64,000 nucleotides of DNA from Streptococcus uberis. GTDB lineage: Bacteria; Bacillota; Bacilli; Lactobacillales; Streptococcaceae. Below the pieces are notes generated by a model. The model was not told where the DNA came from and searched no databases. It worked only from the letters and a program-made list of their open reading frames with translations. The translations under genes were made by a program, and so were the position numbers. The stretch spans positions 62,001-126,000 of the forward strand of contig NZ_JRQN01000001.1 of assembly GCF_000785785.1 (NCBI RefSeq), written 5' to 3'. Below are positions 51,162 to 61,415 of the stretch, piece after piece. Numbering within the stretch: position 1 is the first letter of the stretch; the number at the start of each line of letters is the position of its first letter.

Positions 51162-52220
51162 CTAAATATCTAATTTATAGTCGTTAGGATCGATAACTTT
51201 TAATACTTTAATAAATAAATAGTTAAATGCAAAGCTCAATACAATTGGAGCTACTACAAAGACAATAACAACAATAAGAATGTTGGTAAATGACCAACCA
51301 CCTTTAGCTAAGTTTAAAGCATTGATTGGACCAATCAGACCACTGATACCAAATCCAGCACTTGCAGGTGTACCTTGAATGTTAAATAATGCAGCTAAAA
51401 CACCAAGTACAGCAGCTGAAGATAACATGGGTAACATAATAATTGGTTTAGCTAATACATTAGCCATTGAAATTTTGGGTGAACCAAGTACATGAGCTAA
51501 TGCTGTACCTTTTGAGTTAACTGCCCAACCAGCCATACAAAGACCAAAGCTTGCTGCACAGATACCAAGATTGGCTGCTCCAGAGCCAATACCTGCTAAA
51601 CTAATTGCTAAGGCAATACCAACAGTTGTAATTGGTGAAACAATAAGGAAACAGAAAATCATCGCAATCAAGATTGACATTAAAATTGGTTGTAAACCAA
51701 GTAATGAAGCCACAGCTTGACCAATCATCGCTGTAATCATTTTAACATATGGTAAAAGGGCACGTCCCATACCACCTATTAATAATAAAGTAACAGTTGG
51801 TACAACAATCAATGTAAATGATTTCGTTTTATCTGACAAGAATTGAATCAATAATACGCCAAGTGCTGCTGTAATACCCATATTAATGATGTCACCAGTA
51901 CCTTGAAGCATAAATGCTCCTTTGACAAAATTGGCTGCACCACCAGCGAACATTACTGCTAAACCTAATGAAGCAGATTGAATAGGATTAAATTTAAAAT
52001 TATTACCAACTAGCATCCCAATAACAAGCCCCATCATCGACGTGGCTAATCCTGCTGCAGCTATTAGGGTTCCAAAACCTGACCACATTGGTAAAAGAGC
52101 TTTCATTAATTCCCCTAATATAGCTCCAGGAATTAAAACGATGACGGTACCTAAAGCTAACCCGTTTAGTACATTCATTGTAAACGATCTAGCTGTCTGT
52201 TTTTTCATAACTTCTGACAT
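51162..52220 (-). CDS. PTS EIIC_2-type membrane transport protein
   Basis: 352 residues with about ten hydrophobic helices. It matches the PTS_EIIC_2 group (MNVLNGLALGTVIVLIPGAILGELMKALLP, SPITTVGIALAISLAGIGSGAANLGICAASFGLCMAGW, PASAGFGISGLIGPINAL). No EIIA or EIIB gene is adjacent, so classic phosphotransferase action is uncertain. It may carry a hydroxyacid, since the dehydrogenase gene follows. It is divergent from the LysR gene, whose operator lies between. Confidence 0.82.
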   Translation of the reverse strand: MSEVMKKQTARSFTMNVLNGLALGTVIVLIPGAILGELMKALLPMWSGFGTLIAAAGLATSMMGLVIGMLVGNNFKFNPIQSASLGLAVMFAGGAANFVKGAFMLQGTGDIINMGITAALGVLLIQFLSDKTKSFTLIVVPTVTLLLIGGMGRALLPYVKMITAMIGQAVASLLGLQPILMSILIAMIFCFLIVSPITTVGIALAISLAGIGSGAANLGICAASFGLCMAGWAVNSKGTALAHVLGSPKISMANVLAKPIIMLPMLSSAAVLGVLAALFNIQGTPASAGFGISGLIGPINALNLAKGGWSFTNILIVVIVFVVAPIVLSFAFNYLFIKVLKVIDPNDYKLDI

Positions 52221-52300
52221 AAGATGTCTCCTCTATAATTTATGTTTGTGATTTCACTAACAATATACATACTAACATAGTTTTTTTGATAATAGAACTA

Positions 52301-52330
52301 AGTAAAACTTATAGTGCTATAAGTTTTACT
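52301..52330. promoter_or_regulatory. 30-bp perfect palindrome in the LysR/EIIC divergent promoter region
   Basis: Two 14-bp arms, AGTAAAACTTATAG and its exact reverse complement CTATAAGTTTTACT, around TG. It contains the T-N11-A pattern of LysR-type operators and lies between divergent start codons, so it probably controls both the EIIC/dehydrogenase operon and lysR. Confidence 0.8.
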
Positions 52331-52412
52331 GTTATAAATCTTTACAATTCTAATATGAGCAATCATAATACTGATAAAATATGCTATACTAAAATTGAGA
52401 AAAGGAATTAAC

Positions 52413-53297
52413 ATGGATATCAGACAATTAACTTATTTTATTACAGTTGCTGAAACAAAAAACTATTCGCATGCTGCGAAGAGTTTATTTGTGACCCAAC
52501 CAACATTATCCCAATCTATCAAAAAGCTCGAATCTGAATTAAACACAACTTTATTCTCTCAAAGTGGGCGCCAACTTCTCCTCACTGAAGCTGGAAAAAT
52601 TCTCTATAAAAGAGGAAAATATCTCGTAACGGAATTCAATCAAATTGTAGATGAAATCCAATTACTTGGTCAGGAAAAGAAAGAGACCATCAGAATTGGT
52701 TTAACAGGACTCTTCGCTATTCAATTTATGAAGCAAATTTCAACGTTCATGGCAAAGCATTCAAATGTTGAAGTATCAATGATTCAGGATGGTTCTCGCA
52801 AGTTACAAGAACTGTTGTCTTTAGGAGAAATTGACATAGGGCTACTTTCATTTCCAAGTATCTATAACAATATTACAATCGAGCCCTTACAAACAACGAC
52901 AAAAGGCTATCAAGTTAGTATAGTACTTCCAGAAAGTCATTCTTTAGCAAATAAGGAAAGTTTACGCTTAAGTGACTTAAAAAATTGTAAATTCGCCTCT
53001 TTATCAGAAAATTTTATGCTTGGTGAAATGCTACCGCGTCGTGCTAGAGCACTCGGATTTGAACCGGATATTGTCTTTAAACACGATGATTGGGAAGTTA
53101 TCATTCATAGTTTAAAAAGTTTAAATGCTGTAGCAATCTTGGCCAGTGAATTTCAACCCCTAAGTCAAATCGAAGGATTGGTTTGGATACCTTTCCAAGA
53201 TAAAAATGATTTTTACCCCATTGGGATTGCTTATAGAGATGACTACTCTTTTAGACCGATGGTTGAGGAGCTACTAGCAACGATTAAAACGAATTAA
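52413..53297 (+). CDS. LysR-family transcriptional regulator
   Basis: 294 residues from ATG 52413 after AAAGGAATTAAC; an upstream in-frame start adds six residues without a ribosome site. The N-terminal helix-turn-helix is MDIRQLTYFITVAETKNYSHAAKSLFVTQPTLSQSIKKLESELNTTLF. A periplasmic-binding-like effector domain follows (IRIGLTGLFAIQFMKQISTFMAKHSNVEVSMI...). It is divergent from the EIIC-like and D-hydroxyacid dehydrogenase genes, which it most likely regulates. Confidence 0.92.
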   Translation: MDIRQLTYFITVAETKNYSHAAKSLFVTQPTLSQSIKKLESELNTTLFSQSGRQLLLTEAGKILYKRGKYLVTEFNQIVDEIQLLGQEKKETIRIGLTGLFAIQFMKQISTFMAKHSNVEVSMIQDGSRKLQELLSLGEIDIGLLSFPSIYNNITIEPLQTTTKGYQVSIVLPESHSLANKESLRLSDLKNCKFASLSENFMLGEMLPRRARALGFEPDIVFKHDDWEVIIHSLKSLNAVAILASEFQPLSQIEGLVWIPFQDKNDFYPIGIAYRDDYSFRPMVEELLATIKTN

Positions 53298-53329
53298 AAA
53301 AAGAATTTTAGGAAAAACTAAAATTCTTT

Positions 53330-55465
53330 TTATTTTACTTTTTCTTCTTTATAGTCACAGTTTTCATTGCTACAAATGACTTGCTTTCCACCACCACGGA
53401 TTTTCTTCTCAACTAAATAATCTCCAGATTTTGGACAACTTCTGCCCACTGGAATGTCCCAAGAAGTAAACTCACATTCTGGATAACGATCACAGCCATA
53501 AAAGACACGATTACGCTTTGTCTTCCGTTCAATTACTTGGCCTTCTTTACAAATAGGACAAGTAACCCCGATTTCTTTTGTGATAGCTTTGGTATTACGA
53601 CACTCAGGGAAATTACTACATGCATAGAATTTTCCAAATCGACCTAATTTAACAACCATTGGGTGACCACATAAGTCACAATCAAAGCCCGCTGGTTCAT
53701 CTTTGATTTGGATTTTTTCAATCTCTTCTTCTGCCTTTACTAATTCCTTTGAAAATGGTTTGTAGAAATGGTCAATAACTGATTGCCACTCTACTTGACC
53801 TTCTTCAACCTGATCAAGTTCAAATTCCATACTTGCAGTAAACGCAACATCAACAATGTCAGGGAAGAATTCTACAATCAATTTGTTAACAATTTCTCCT
53901 AATTCAGTTGGCTCAAAGCGTTTGGCTGCTAACTTAACATAGTACCGTCTTTGAATAACTTCTAATGTTGGTGCATAGGTTGATGGTCGACCAACCCCGT
54001 TTTCCTCAAGCGTTTTAATTAGAGTTGCTTCAGAATAGCGTGCAGGAGGCTGAGTAAAATGTTGCTCTGGGGAAATAGAAGCTCGTTTTACAGTTTCTCC
54101 CTCAGACATTTCAGGCAACATCTTATTTTTATCAGAGTCATTGTAAACAGCCATATAACCATCAAACTTAATTTGACTACCGTTGGCAATAAAGGTGACC
54201 TTATTCTGCTCAAGAGTTACTTTAACAGTATCAAAGATAGCTGCTGTCATCTGACTAGCAACAAAACGATTCCAGATTAAAGTATATAACTTGAGCTGAT
54301 CTTTATTTAAGAATTTAGCAATAGACTCTGGTGTGTGATTAACACTAGATGGTCTAATGGCTTCATGGGCATCTTGAGCACTACTTGCATTTTTGACACG
54401 ACTGCTATGTTTAGAATAATGACTACCAAAACGACTACTGATAAATTGCGCAGCATCATTTTGTGCGGAAGGACTGATACGAGTTGAATCGGTACGCATA
54501 TAGGTTATTAAACCTTGTGTCCCTTGGCTACCTAAATTAATTCCTTCATATAACTGTTGAGCAACCATCATTGTTTTACGAGTACGGAAGTTAATTTTAT
54601 TAGCAGCATCTTGTTGCATTGATGATGTTGTATATGGCAATGGCGCATTCCGACGTCGTTCCTTTTTCTCAACTTTTTCTACTGAGAAATCATCATCTTT
54701 TAATCTAGAAAGAACCTCTTTGATATCATCATTTGTCTCTAACTTGACTTTCTTACCATCAACTCCATAAAATGAAGCTTGAAATTTTTTAGTTCCTTTT
54801 TTGAATAATCCATCAATAGTCCAATATTCTTCAGGTTTGAAAGCTTTGATTTCATTTTCGCGATCAATAATGAGCTTTAAGGCAACAGATTGAACACGTC
54901 CTGCAGATAACCCTTTTTTAACTTTTTTCCAAAGAATTGGGGAGATTGAGTAACCGACGATACGGTCTAAAACGCGTCTGGCTTGTTGTGAATCAACCAA
55001 ATTCATGTCGACTTGACGAGGCTCAACAAAGGCGTTTTTCACGGCATCTTTTGTTATTTCGTTAAAGACAACACGGTTTTTATCTTCAGGATTCAGTCCT
55101 AAAATATGTGATAAGTGCCATGAAATAGCTTCTCCTTCACGGTCCGGGTCACTTGCCAAATAGACTTGTTTAGCATTTTTTGCTTCTTTTTTGAGAGAAT
55201 TAATTAAAGGACCTTTACCACGAATATTGATATACTCTGGTTCATAGTTGTTTTCAAAATCAATGGACATTGAAGATTTTTTTAAATCACGAATATGTCC
55301 AACCGATGCAACTACCTTATAGTTACGCCCCAAATATTTTTCAATTGTTTTTGCTTTTGCAGGTGATTCTACGATGACTAAGTTCTTTTTGGGACTAGTC
55401 GTTTTTTTCTTACTGGTGGCTTTTTTACTAGCGGTTTTTGCCTTACTTGTAGTTTTCGTTACCAA
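53330..55465 (-). CDS. topA: DNA topoisomerase I
   Basis: 711 residues. It relaxes negative supercoils, countering gyrase. After a basic Lys/Thr-rich leader comes the Toprim domain ([35 protein letters not shown]), the active-site Tyr in [12 protein letters not shown], and three C-terminal zinc-ribbon modules ([40 protein letters not shown]... YGCDRYPEC; a degenerate third ending CSNENC). The start is TTG at 55465 with AGGAAG upstream. Intact, as expected for an essential gene. Confidence 0.95.
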   Translation of the reverse strand: MVTKTTSKAKTASKKATSKKKTTSPKKNLVIVESPAKAKTIEKYLGRNYKVVASVGHIRDLKKSSMSIDFENNYEPEYINIRGKGPLINSLKKEAKNAKQVYLASDPDREGEAISWHLSHILGLNPEDKNRVVFNEITKDAVKNAFVEPRQVDMNLVDSQQARRVLDRIVGYSISPILWKKVKKGLSAGRVQSVALKLIIDRENEIKAFKPEEYWTIDGLFKKGTKKFQASFYGVDGKKVKLETNDDIKEVLSRLKDDDFSVEKVEKKERRRNAPLPYTTSSMQQDAANKINFRTRKTMMVAQQLYEGINLGSQGTQGLITYMRTDSTRISPSAQNDAAQFISSRFGSHYSKHSSRVKNASSAQDAHEAIRPSSVNHTPESIAKFLNKDQLKLYTLIWNRFVASQMTAAIFDTVKVTLEQNKVTFIANGSQIKFDGYMAVYNDSDKNKMLPEMSEGETVKRASISPEQHFTQPPARYSEATLIKTLEENGVGRPSTYAPTLEVIQRRYYVKLAAKRFEPTELGEIVNKLIVEFFPDIVDVAFTASMEFELDQVEEGQVEWQSVIDHFYKPFSKELVKAEEEIEKIQIKDEPAGFDCDLCGHPMVVKLGRFGKFYACSNFPECRNTKAITKEIGVTCPICKEGQVIERKTKRNRVFYGCDRYPECEFTSWDIPVGRSCPKSGDYLVEKKIRGGGKQVICSNENCDYKEEKVK

Positions 55466-55563
55466 ATTGACACACTTCCTATAACTTATTGGTTAAAGCT
55501 TATAGAATAATATCCCATTTTTTTGGAACTGTCAATAAAAAAATTTATTATATAGAAGAAAGT

Positions 55564-56409
55564 TTAACTATTTTGATATTCTGATAAGATGTCTAGACCA
55601 TTTGTTAGACATTTGGCACCGTCTTTGATCATCTGGTGACACCCTTCTGAATTATTATTGACAATCGTTCCTGGTATCGCAAAAATATCTCTTCCTTCAT
55701 CCAGTGCAAACTTGCAAGTAATTAAACTTCCAGACCGTACTTTTGCTTCACAGACAATGATTCCTAATGATAGCCCTGCAATTATCCGATTCCGTTGTGG
55801 GAAATGATAAGCTAAGGGTGCTTCATTGGGGCCATACTCACTTAAGAGTAATTGGTTTTTAGCAATGTGCTTTTGTAAACGATGGTTTTCTTTGGGATAA
55901 TAATTAGAGAGTCCTGAGCCAATTACTGCAATTGTCTTTCCACCATTTTTGATAGCTGCAAAATGAGCTGCCGTATCAATTCCTCTTGCTAAGCCACTGA
56001 CAATGACAAATTTGCTGTTCAATTCTTCAATAATTTTATCAACGGCTTTAATACCATTATCACTTGCTTTACGTGACCCTACAACACCTAAAATCGGATG
56101 ACTTAATAAATCCAAATCACCTTGATAAAATAAGAGAACAGGTGGATTATAGATTGATTTTAAGGAAGTAGGATAATTTTTGTCAAAAATTGAAACAGAA
56201 GGGAAAAGATTGAATTCTTTTTTTAATGAACAAATGTCCAAAGATTTATAATTTTCAATAAAAATAATTGGTTGTTTACATTCAGATACAAGGGCTATAT
56301 TTCTTATAGACAGTTTTTTGCCATACTTCTCCTGATAAGCAATTATTTTTAAAATATGGTGATTTTCTAGACCAGCTTTTTTTAATTTATATAGTTCAAA
56401 ATTATTCAT
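55564..56409 (-). CDS. dprA: DNA-processing protein DprA
   Basis: 281 residues. DprA loads RecA on incoming single-stranded DNA during transformation. The Rossmann-like core shows VVGSRKASDNGIKAVDKI, SGLARGIDTAAHFAAIKNGGKTIAVIGSG, HFPQRNRIIAGLS and SGSLITCKFALDEGRDIFAIPG. An N-terminal extension of about 90 residues resembles the streptococcal SAM-like domain. Its position upstream of topA (98-base gap) is the usual streptococcal order and it may share the transcript. Confidence 0.94.
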   Translation of the reverse strand: MNNFELYKLKKAGLENHHILKIIAYQEKYGKKLSIRNIALVSECKQPIIFIENYKSLDICSLKKEFNLFPSVSIFDKNYPTSLKSIYNPPVLLFYQGDLDLLSHPILGVVGSRKASDNGIKAVDKIIEELNSKFVIVSGLARGIDTAAHFAAIKNGGKTIAVIGSGLSNYYPKENHRLQKHIAKNQLLLSEYGPNEAPLAYHFPQRNRIIAGLSLGIIVCEAKVRSGSLITCKFALDEGRDIFAIPGTIVNNNSEGCHQMIKDGAKCLTNGLDILSEYQNS

Positions 56410-56440
56410 AAAATACCTCTCACTATATTATTCGAAAAAA

Positions 56441-56472
56441 ATAAAAAAATCCCTAAAAAATTTTTAGGAATT
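56441..56472 (-). terminator. Terminator of the maa-like gene
   Basis: CCTAAAAA / TTTTTAGG stem with a long T run on the - strand, directly after the stop. Confidence 0.8.
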
Positions 56473-57016
56473 ATAATGATTTTATGATACGAGCAGGGTT
56501 ACCTGCAATAACAATGTTATCTCCGAAAGATTTAGTAACGACACTACCAGCTCCAACGACAACATTATCTCCTAACGTAACGCCTGGTAGAATAGTTACA
56601 CCACCACCAAGCCAAACATTATCACCAATGGTTATTGGGGCACCATACTCAAGTCCAGCAATTCTTTCCTCAGCATCAAGTGGATGCAAGGGCGTTAATA
56701 ATTGACAATTCGGACCGAACATGGCATTCTTACCAACTCTAATTTCACAGACATCCAACATGGTCGTATTAAAATTAGCATAAAAATTGTCACCAAGATA
56801 AATATTTGACCCATAATCACAGGAAAAATTAGCTTCCATATAGATGTTTTCACCAGTTGAACCAAGCCACCCTTTCAAAAGTTGACTCCGTTTATCCCCA
56901 TCAAGTTCATTATTAAAAAGTGTCATCAATTCCCGTTTTTTCTGACGCATGTCTTTCAAGTCAGCATCACCAGCATTGTCAATCTGACCGGCAATCATTT
57001 TTTCAAATTCTGTCAT
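56471..57016 (-). CDS. maa: Maltose/galactoside O-acetyltransferase family (hexapeptide repeat)
   Basis: 181 residues from ATG 57016 after GAGGAGAAATCTA; upstream in-frame codons are unlikely. The N-terminal Maa domain (MTEFEKMIAGQIDNAGDADLKDMRQKKRELMTLFN) is followed by left-handed beta-helix repeats with the CoA-binding hexapeptide pattern (NVWLGGGVTILPGVTLGDNVVVGAGSVVTKS). It acetylates sugars, presumably for detoxification; the exact substrate is unknown. Confidence 0.92.
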   Translation of the reverse strand: MTEFEKMIAGQIDNAGDADLKDMRQKKRELMTLFNNELDGDKRSQLLKGWLGSTGENIYMEANFSCDYGSNIYLGDNFYANFNTTMLDVCEIRVGKNAMFGPNCQLLTPLHPLDAEERIAGLEYGAPITIGDNVWLGGGVTILPGVTLGDNVVVGAGSVVTKSFGDNIVIAGNPARIIKSL

Positions 57017-57088
57017 TAGATTTCTCCTCAGAGTAAGTTTACCAAAGCACTGTCTAGACAACTTCAGCTATCCTCTTAAAAACTAGTA

Positions 57089-57865
57089 CTAAAGCATGGA
57101 CTTAACAGGTTCAAAGGTTTGACGGTGAATCTCAGTCACACCCAAATTACGTAACCCTTCTAGATGCGTTTTTGTTCCATAACCTGCATTTTTGGCAAAA
57201 TCGTAACCAGGATAAGCCTTATCGTAATCAGCCATCAAGCGATCGCGAGTAACCTTAGCAACAATTGAAGCTGCCGCTATAGACAAGGAATTAGCATCCC
57301 CTTTAATAATTGATTTTTGAGGAATAGAATTATCAAGTTGCATTGCATCAATCAAGAGAAGTCAGGTTTCAAAACCTCGCCTTGTCCTTGTAAGTTATTA
57401 ATAGCTGCTTGCATCGCTAATTTAGTAGCTTGATAGATATTGACCTCATCAATGACTTCATTGGTCATTAAACCAATCCCGATTGCCAAAGCCTGCTCGA
57501 CAACCTGATTATAAATCGTTTCATGCTTAGATTTTGGTATCTTTTTTGAGTCATTTAATCCTGTAATTTTACAATTCTTAGGTAAAATGACACAGGCTGC
57601 GACAACTGGTCCAGCAAGTGGTCCACGACCAACTTCGTCGATACCAGCAATGGTTGATAGCCTGAGCATATAGAGCTTTTTCATAGCGTAACATATTCTC
57701 TAGGCGCTGGTCTTCATCAAGTATAGCCTGAATAGCCTTTTTTCTTGCCTCAGAGGCCTTCTTGACCCCTGCTCGGCTATCTGTATCAAAAGTAGCAAAG
57801 AGAGGGTTAGAGAGGTCATTTATGTCCTCTAATTGCTGTTTGATTTCTTTAATCGTCAAAGCCAT
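57089..57865 (-). pseudogene. rnhB: Ribonuclease HII, two frameshifts
   Basis: RNase HII removes ribonucleotides misincorporated in DNA. Three frames together give a normal protein of about 255 residues. [23 protein letters not shown]... [14 protein letters not shown] starts at 57865. Then [24 protein letters not shown], with catalytic Asp-Glu, and [13 protein letters not shown]... KPDF run to 57352. Then [33 protein letters not shown] and [19 protein letters not shown] end at 57089. A two-base loss or one-base gain lies near 57655 and a one-base loss near 57358. All catalytic residues remain. The start overlaps the rbgA stop, the usual streptococcal pairing. Confidence 0.88.
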
Positions 57866-58703
57866 CACTATCACCTACTTGATCAAGAGTAAAGACACCC
57901 AATTTTCCATCACGCACTTCTTTAACAAAAAGATTGTAAAATCGGTCATAATCATCTCTATAGCCAAGCTTTTTAGTCATTGTCATAATGATTTCTGGAG
58001 CCTCGTCTTCGAGGTTAATCCCTTTAAAACGGTCAAGCAAACGATTTGGATAGTGCTCTTTAAAGTAATTTAAACCAAAAATAGTCACTTCATCCATAGG
58101 TAGCAATTGATCTTTGATTGCACCTGTTAAAGCTAACTTAAGCCCAACTGTTTGGTCTTCAAATTTTGGCCAAAGTATCCCTGGCGTATCCAAAATTTCT
58201 AAATCTTTATTTGATTTTAACCACTGTTGACCCTTAGTAACCCCTGGTTTATTACCAACAACGGCAATCTTCTTACCCGCTAAACGGTTCATTAAGGTTG
58301 ATTTCCCAGCATTTGGAATCCCGATAATCATTGTTCTTAGAGTTTCTTTTTGAATACCGCGGTCGCGTAATTTTTGAATTTTGTCTGCCATCAAGTCTTT
58401 TGCCGCATCAGTCACTTTTTTGACTGTTGATTGCTCTTTGGAATTGATGGCTAGTGTTTTAATGCCTTGCTTCTCGTAGAATTGACGCCACTCTTTTGTC
58501 ATACTTTTATCAGCTAAATCTGCTTTATTCAAAATCATTAGTTTAGGTTTATCACCAACAATTTTGGTTAACATCGGATTTTGACTGGATAAAGGTAAGC
58601 GTGCATCAACTAAGATGGTCACAAAATCAACATGTTTAATATTTTCTTGTACTTGTCGTCTGGCTTTGGACATGTGTCCCGGGAACCATTGAATGATAGC
58701 CAT
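57849..58703 (-). CDS. rbgA: Ribosome biogenesis GTPase RbgA/YlqF
   Basis: 284 residues. A circularly permuted GTPase needed for late 50S subunit assembly. Motifs appear in permuted order: G4 NKAD, G1 [15 protein letters not shown]2 Thr region in [13 protein letters not shown]3 DTPGI. The N-terminal [14 protein letters not shown] is the family hallmark. The next gene (rnhB) overlaps its end by 17 bases. Monocistronic promoter upstream not clearly seen. Confidence 0.95.
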   Translation of the reverse strand: MAIIQWFPGHMSKARRQVQENIKHVDFVTILVDARLPLSSQNPMLTKIVGDKPKLMILNKADLADKSMTKEWRQFYEKQGIKTLAINSKEQSTVKKVTDAAKDLMADKIQKLRDRGIQKETLRTMIIGIPNAGKSTLMNRLAGKKIAVVGNKPGVTKGQQWLKSNKDLEILDTPGILWPKFEDQTVGLKLALTGAIKDQLLPMDEVTIFGLNYFKEHYPNRLLDRFKGINLEDEAPEIIMTMTKKLGYRDDYDRFYNLFVKEVRDGKLGVFTLDQVGDSDGFDD

Positions 58704-58950
58704 GATAATTTCCTTTCAACTTAAATAGCATTTAAGTTCTGATCTATTTTGGAGTAAAATAGTGAGATACTGCTACCTCAATTACTACATACATAGTTTA
58801 TTCTACCATTTTTTTAGTGATATTGCTTCAAAGTTGACAGATTTAAGAGATCAAGTCCCAAAAAACAGCTCGCTTTACATTTTTCTCTTGATTTATTTTT
58901 TCTATAATGTTAATATCTAGTTATCAAAATCAGATAAAGGAGTTTTTAAA

Positions 58951-59409
58951 ATGGAATTTCCAATACTACCAAAATGGGAGCAATTACCAGAACTTGATCT
59001 CTACTTAGATCAATTATTACTTTATACCAATAAGATGACGCATTTTAATCATTCTAGTATCCAAAAAGAAATTACTGCATCGATGATTAATAATTATGTC
59101 AAACATGGCTATTTGGCCAAACCCATTAAAAAGAAATATCAAAGGCAACAAGTTGCAAGGCTGATAGCAGTCACCATTCTAAAAAATGCCTTTCCGATTC
59201 AAACAATTGCTCACGTTCTAAGTAGCTTACAATCAGAGACAAATTCACAAAGTCTGTATGATACTTTTGTAGATTATTGGAATGATGACATCACAGATGA
59301 GACTCCAGAAATAATCATTGCAGCCTGTCAAACTGTTAAATGTTATTTTCAAACCTTGCAACTTATTGATAGCGATCAGGAGGTAACGGCTAATGAATCA
59401 AACCTTTAA
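58951..59409 (+). CDS. DUF1836 family protein
   Basis: 152 residues of the DUF1836 family: FNHSSIQKEITASMINNYVKHGYLAKPIKKKYQRQQVARLIAVTILKNAFPIQTIAHVL. The helix pattern resembles a MerR-like winged helix, so a DNA-binding role is likely but unproven. AAAGGAG precedes the ATG. It overlaps the hemolysin-III-type gene by 17 bases, so the two are coupled. Confidence 0.82.
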   Translation: MEFPILPKWEQLPELDLYLDQLLLYTNKMTHFNHSSIQKEITASMINNYVKHGYLAKPIKKKYQRQQVARLIAVTILKNAFPIQTIAHVLSSLQSETNSQSLYDTFVDYWNDDITDETPEIIIAACQTVKCYFQTLQLIDSDQEVTANESNL

Positions 59410-60043
59410 ACAAAGTCTCCAATTAACTTTCGGTGAGGAAGTTGCCAACGCCACTACTCATGCTGTTGGTTCAGTTATTATGCTTGTCCTTCTTCCTATC
59501 ACTGCTATTTATTCCTATCAAACTTATCATTTGAAGGCAGCTGTCGGCGCATCAATTTTTGTCATAAGTCTTTTTTTGATGTTTTTGTCATCGGCAATCT
59601 ACCATTCCATGTCCTATGGCTCACCTCAAAAATATGTCCTCCGTATTATTGACCACAGTATGATTTATATCGCTATTGCTGGTTCTTATACCCCAGTTGC
59701 ACTATCATTAGTTGGTGGTTGGCTAGGCTATACGATAATCAGTTTACAATGGGGCATTACCATTTTTGGGATTCTCTACAAGATTTTCGCAAAAAATATC
59801 AACGAAAAATTTAGTTTATCCTTATACCTTATTATGGGTTGGCTGATCGTCTTTATCTTACCAATCCTCATTCAAAAAACAGGCTTAGTATTTGGTATTC
59901 TCATGCTTTTAGGAGGTCTATCTTATACAATTGGCGCAGCTTTCTATGCCAAAAAGAAACCCTACAATCATATGATTTGGCATTTGTTTATCCTCCTAGC
60001 TTCCGCTTTACAGTATATAGCAATTGTTTATTATATGCTCTAG
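59393..60043 (+). CDS. Hemolysin III / YqfA-type (PAQR family) membrane protein
   Basis: 216 residues, seven membrane helices. Conserved PAQR/HlyIII motifs are visible: EVANATTHAVGSVIMLVLL near the start, FLSSAIYHSM, RIIDHSMIYIAIAGSYTPVAL and, at the end, HMIWHLFILLASALQYIAIVYYML, with the three His that bind zinc in this superfamily. The hemolysin name is historical; a membrane hydrolase or lipid-homeostasis role is more likely. The gene is translationally coupled to DUF1836. Confidence 0.9.
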   Translation: MNQTFKQSLQLTFGEEVANATTHAVGSVIMLVLLPITAIYSYQTYHLKAAVGASIFVISLFLMFLSSAIYHSMSYGSPQKYVLRIIDHSMIYIAIAGSYTPVALSLVGGWLGYTIISLQWGITIFGILYKIFAKNINEKFSLSLYLIMGWLIVFILPILIQKTGLVFGILMLLGGLSYTIGAAFYAKKKPYNHMIWHLFILLASALQYIAIVYYML

Positions 60044-60152
60044 GGAAGAATTAATCCATCACTTCTTAAAAAGGTTGGTCAGTTGGCTAACCTCTTTAAT
60101 GTCTTTCAAAACAATTAGTGGTATAATAAGGACAATTAGAAAAGAGGAACAA

Positions 60153-61058
60153 ATGACAAGTGTTGCAATATTCTTTAATCCTAAGTCAGGTAAAAAAAAC
60201 GATTTATTAGCTAGTCAGGTCAAGAAATCATTAATTGAAAAAGGTATTTCATCTTCTGACATTAGCATTGTTATTCCTAGAACAATTGACGAATCTTTTT
60301 TATTAGCTCAAGCCGCCTCCCAAAATGGTGTTGATTGGATTATTCCCCTTGGTGGGGATGGCACGATTAATAAAGTTATCTCCGGAGTCTATGAGGGTGG
60401 TTCGCATTCAGCAATAGGACTTATTCCATCTGGTACTGTTAATAATTTTGCTAAAGCTCTTGGGATTCCATTAGACTACCAAGCAGCTATTGATAATCTA
60501 TTTGAAGGGCAAGAAAAGGCTGTTGATATTTGTCGTGTAAACAACAATTATATGATTAGCAGTTTAACCTTAGGTCTTTTAGCTGATATTGCTGCTAATG
60601 TTACATCCGAGAGTAAACGACGCTTAGGGCCATTGGCATTTTTGAAAGATGGTTGGCGTATTCTTAGACGAAATAGAACGTATTCAATCATTATTGATGA
60701 TCAGAAAACCGCCTATAAGAGCCAGCTTAAATTTCTCTTGATAACAATGACAAATACCATCGCTGGGATGCCATCTTTTTCCCCTGATGCAGCAATTGAT
60801 GATGGTTGTTTTCAAGTCTATACGATGAAAAAAGTCTCTTTTTTCAAATTTTTACGGCATCGAAAAGAGTTTTATCGAGGTGATTTTTCAAAAGCAAAGG
60901 AAATTAGACATTTTAGTGCCAAGACACTTAGACTAGAACCCGTCAATTCACATCGACCATTTAATCCTCGGACACGAGTAGATGGTGATAAAAGTAGCCG
61001 CCTACCAATCCAATTAACTGTGTTAAATAAGGCAATTCGTGTTATTATTCCAAAATAA
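60153..61058 (+). CDS. Diacylglycerol kinase family lipid kinase (DagK/YegS-like)
   Basis: 301 residues from ATG 60153 after AAAAGAGGAACAA; upstream in-frame codons overlap the previous gene and the intergenic hairpin. The DAGK catalytic domain shows FFNPKSGKKND, the ATP-binding loop PLGGDGTINKVISG and SGTVNNFAKALGIP. The C-terminal domain includes IDDGCFQVYTM and ends RVDGDKSSRLPIQLTVLNKAIRVIIP. It probably phosphorylates diacylglycerol or a related lipid on the inner membrane face. Confidence 0.93.
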   Translation: MTSVAIFFNPKSGKKNDLLASQVKKSLIEKGISSSDISIVIPRTIDESFLLAQAASQNGVDWIIPLGGDGTINKVISGVYEGGSHSAIGLIPSGTVNNFAKALGIPLDYQAAIDNLFEGQEKAVDICRVNNNYMISSLTLGLLADIAANVTSESKRRLGPLAFLKDGWRILRRNRTYSIIIDDQKTAYKSQLKFLLITMTNTIAGMPSFSPDAAIDDGCFQVYTMKKVSFFKFLRHRKEFYRGDFSKAKEIRHFSAKTLRLEPVNSHRPFNPRTRVDGDKSSRLPIQLTVLNKAIRVIIPK

Positions 61059-61081
61059 AAGAGGCTAACTGGCCTCTTTTT
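61057..61081. terminator. Terminator of the lipid kinase gene
   Basis: AAAAGAGGC / GCCTCTTTT perfect 9-bp stem, 6-base loop, T run. Confidence 0.88.
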
Positions 61082-61097
61082 GTGTCTTATCATATAT

Positions 61098-61187
61098 CTT
61101 GTTCGGTTTATCAAGTCGAACAAGGAGTCATTTGTTAACTATCACCCTTTCTAATTCGCAGACGTCAATACTCTTTTTATCAAAGAG
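61098..61187. other. Intergenic hairpins between convergent transcripts
   Basis: CTTGTTCG / CGAACAAG (61098-61124, 11-base loop) and CTCTTT / AAAGAG (61171-61187) are inverted repeats in the 156-base gap. Either may end the - strand transcript of the small genes at 61238-61747. Confidence 0.45.
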
Positions 61188-61237
61188 ATAAATTTATCCG
61201 TAAACAGCGATACCGACTAATATAATGAATTGTCTTA

Positions 61238-61408
61238 TCAAAATAGTTTTTTTATACGAGCAATATTAGCCTGTAACTCTTTCACTCGATCATTAACAGC
61301 CTCAGTAAGGTGTCTTTTATCAGATTGTGGTAGCGTCAAATAGGATACAACTGCCGCAATCGTTCCAGTTAATAGACCGATCAGTAGCCCTGACTTTTTG
61401 TTTTTCAT
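61238..61408 (-). CDS. Small membrane-anchored protein (56 residues), YtxH-like
   Basis: Reads MKNKKSGLLIGLLTGTIAAVVSYLTL then a charged helical tail RHLTEAVNDRVKELQANIARIKKLF. One N-terminal membrane segment with a coiled-coil-prone cytoplasmic tail resembles small YtxH-type proteins. It begins 7 bases after the preceding small gene (stop at 61416), so the two share a transcript. Function unknown. Confidence 0.6.
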   Translation of the reverse strand: MKNKKSGLLIGLLTGTIAAVVSYLTLPQSDKRHLTEAVNDRVKELQANIARIKKLF

Positions 61409-61415
61409 AATATCC

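Noticed and set aside
59393-60043. A true haemolysin toxin.
   Set aside because: The protein is the PAQR/HlyIII-type seven-helix family, generally a membrane-homeostasis protein despite its name.
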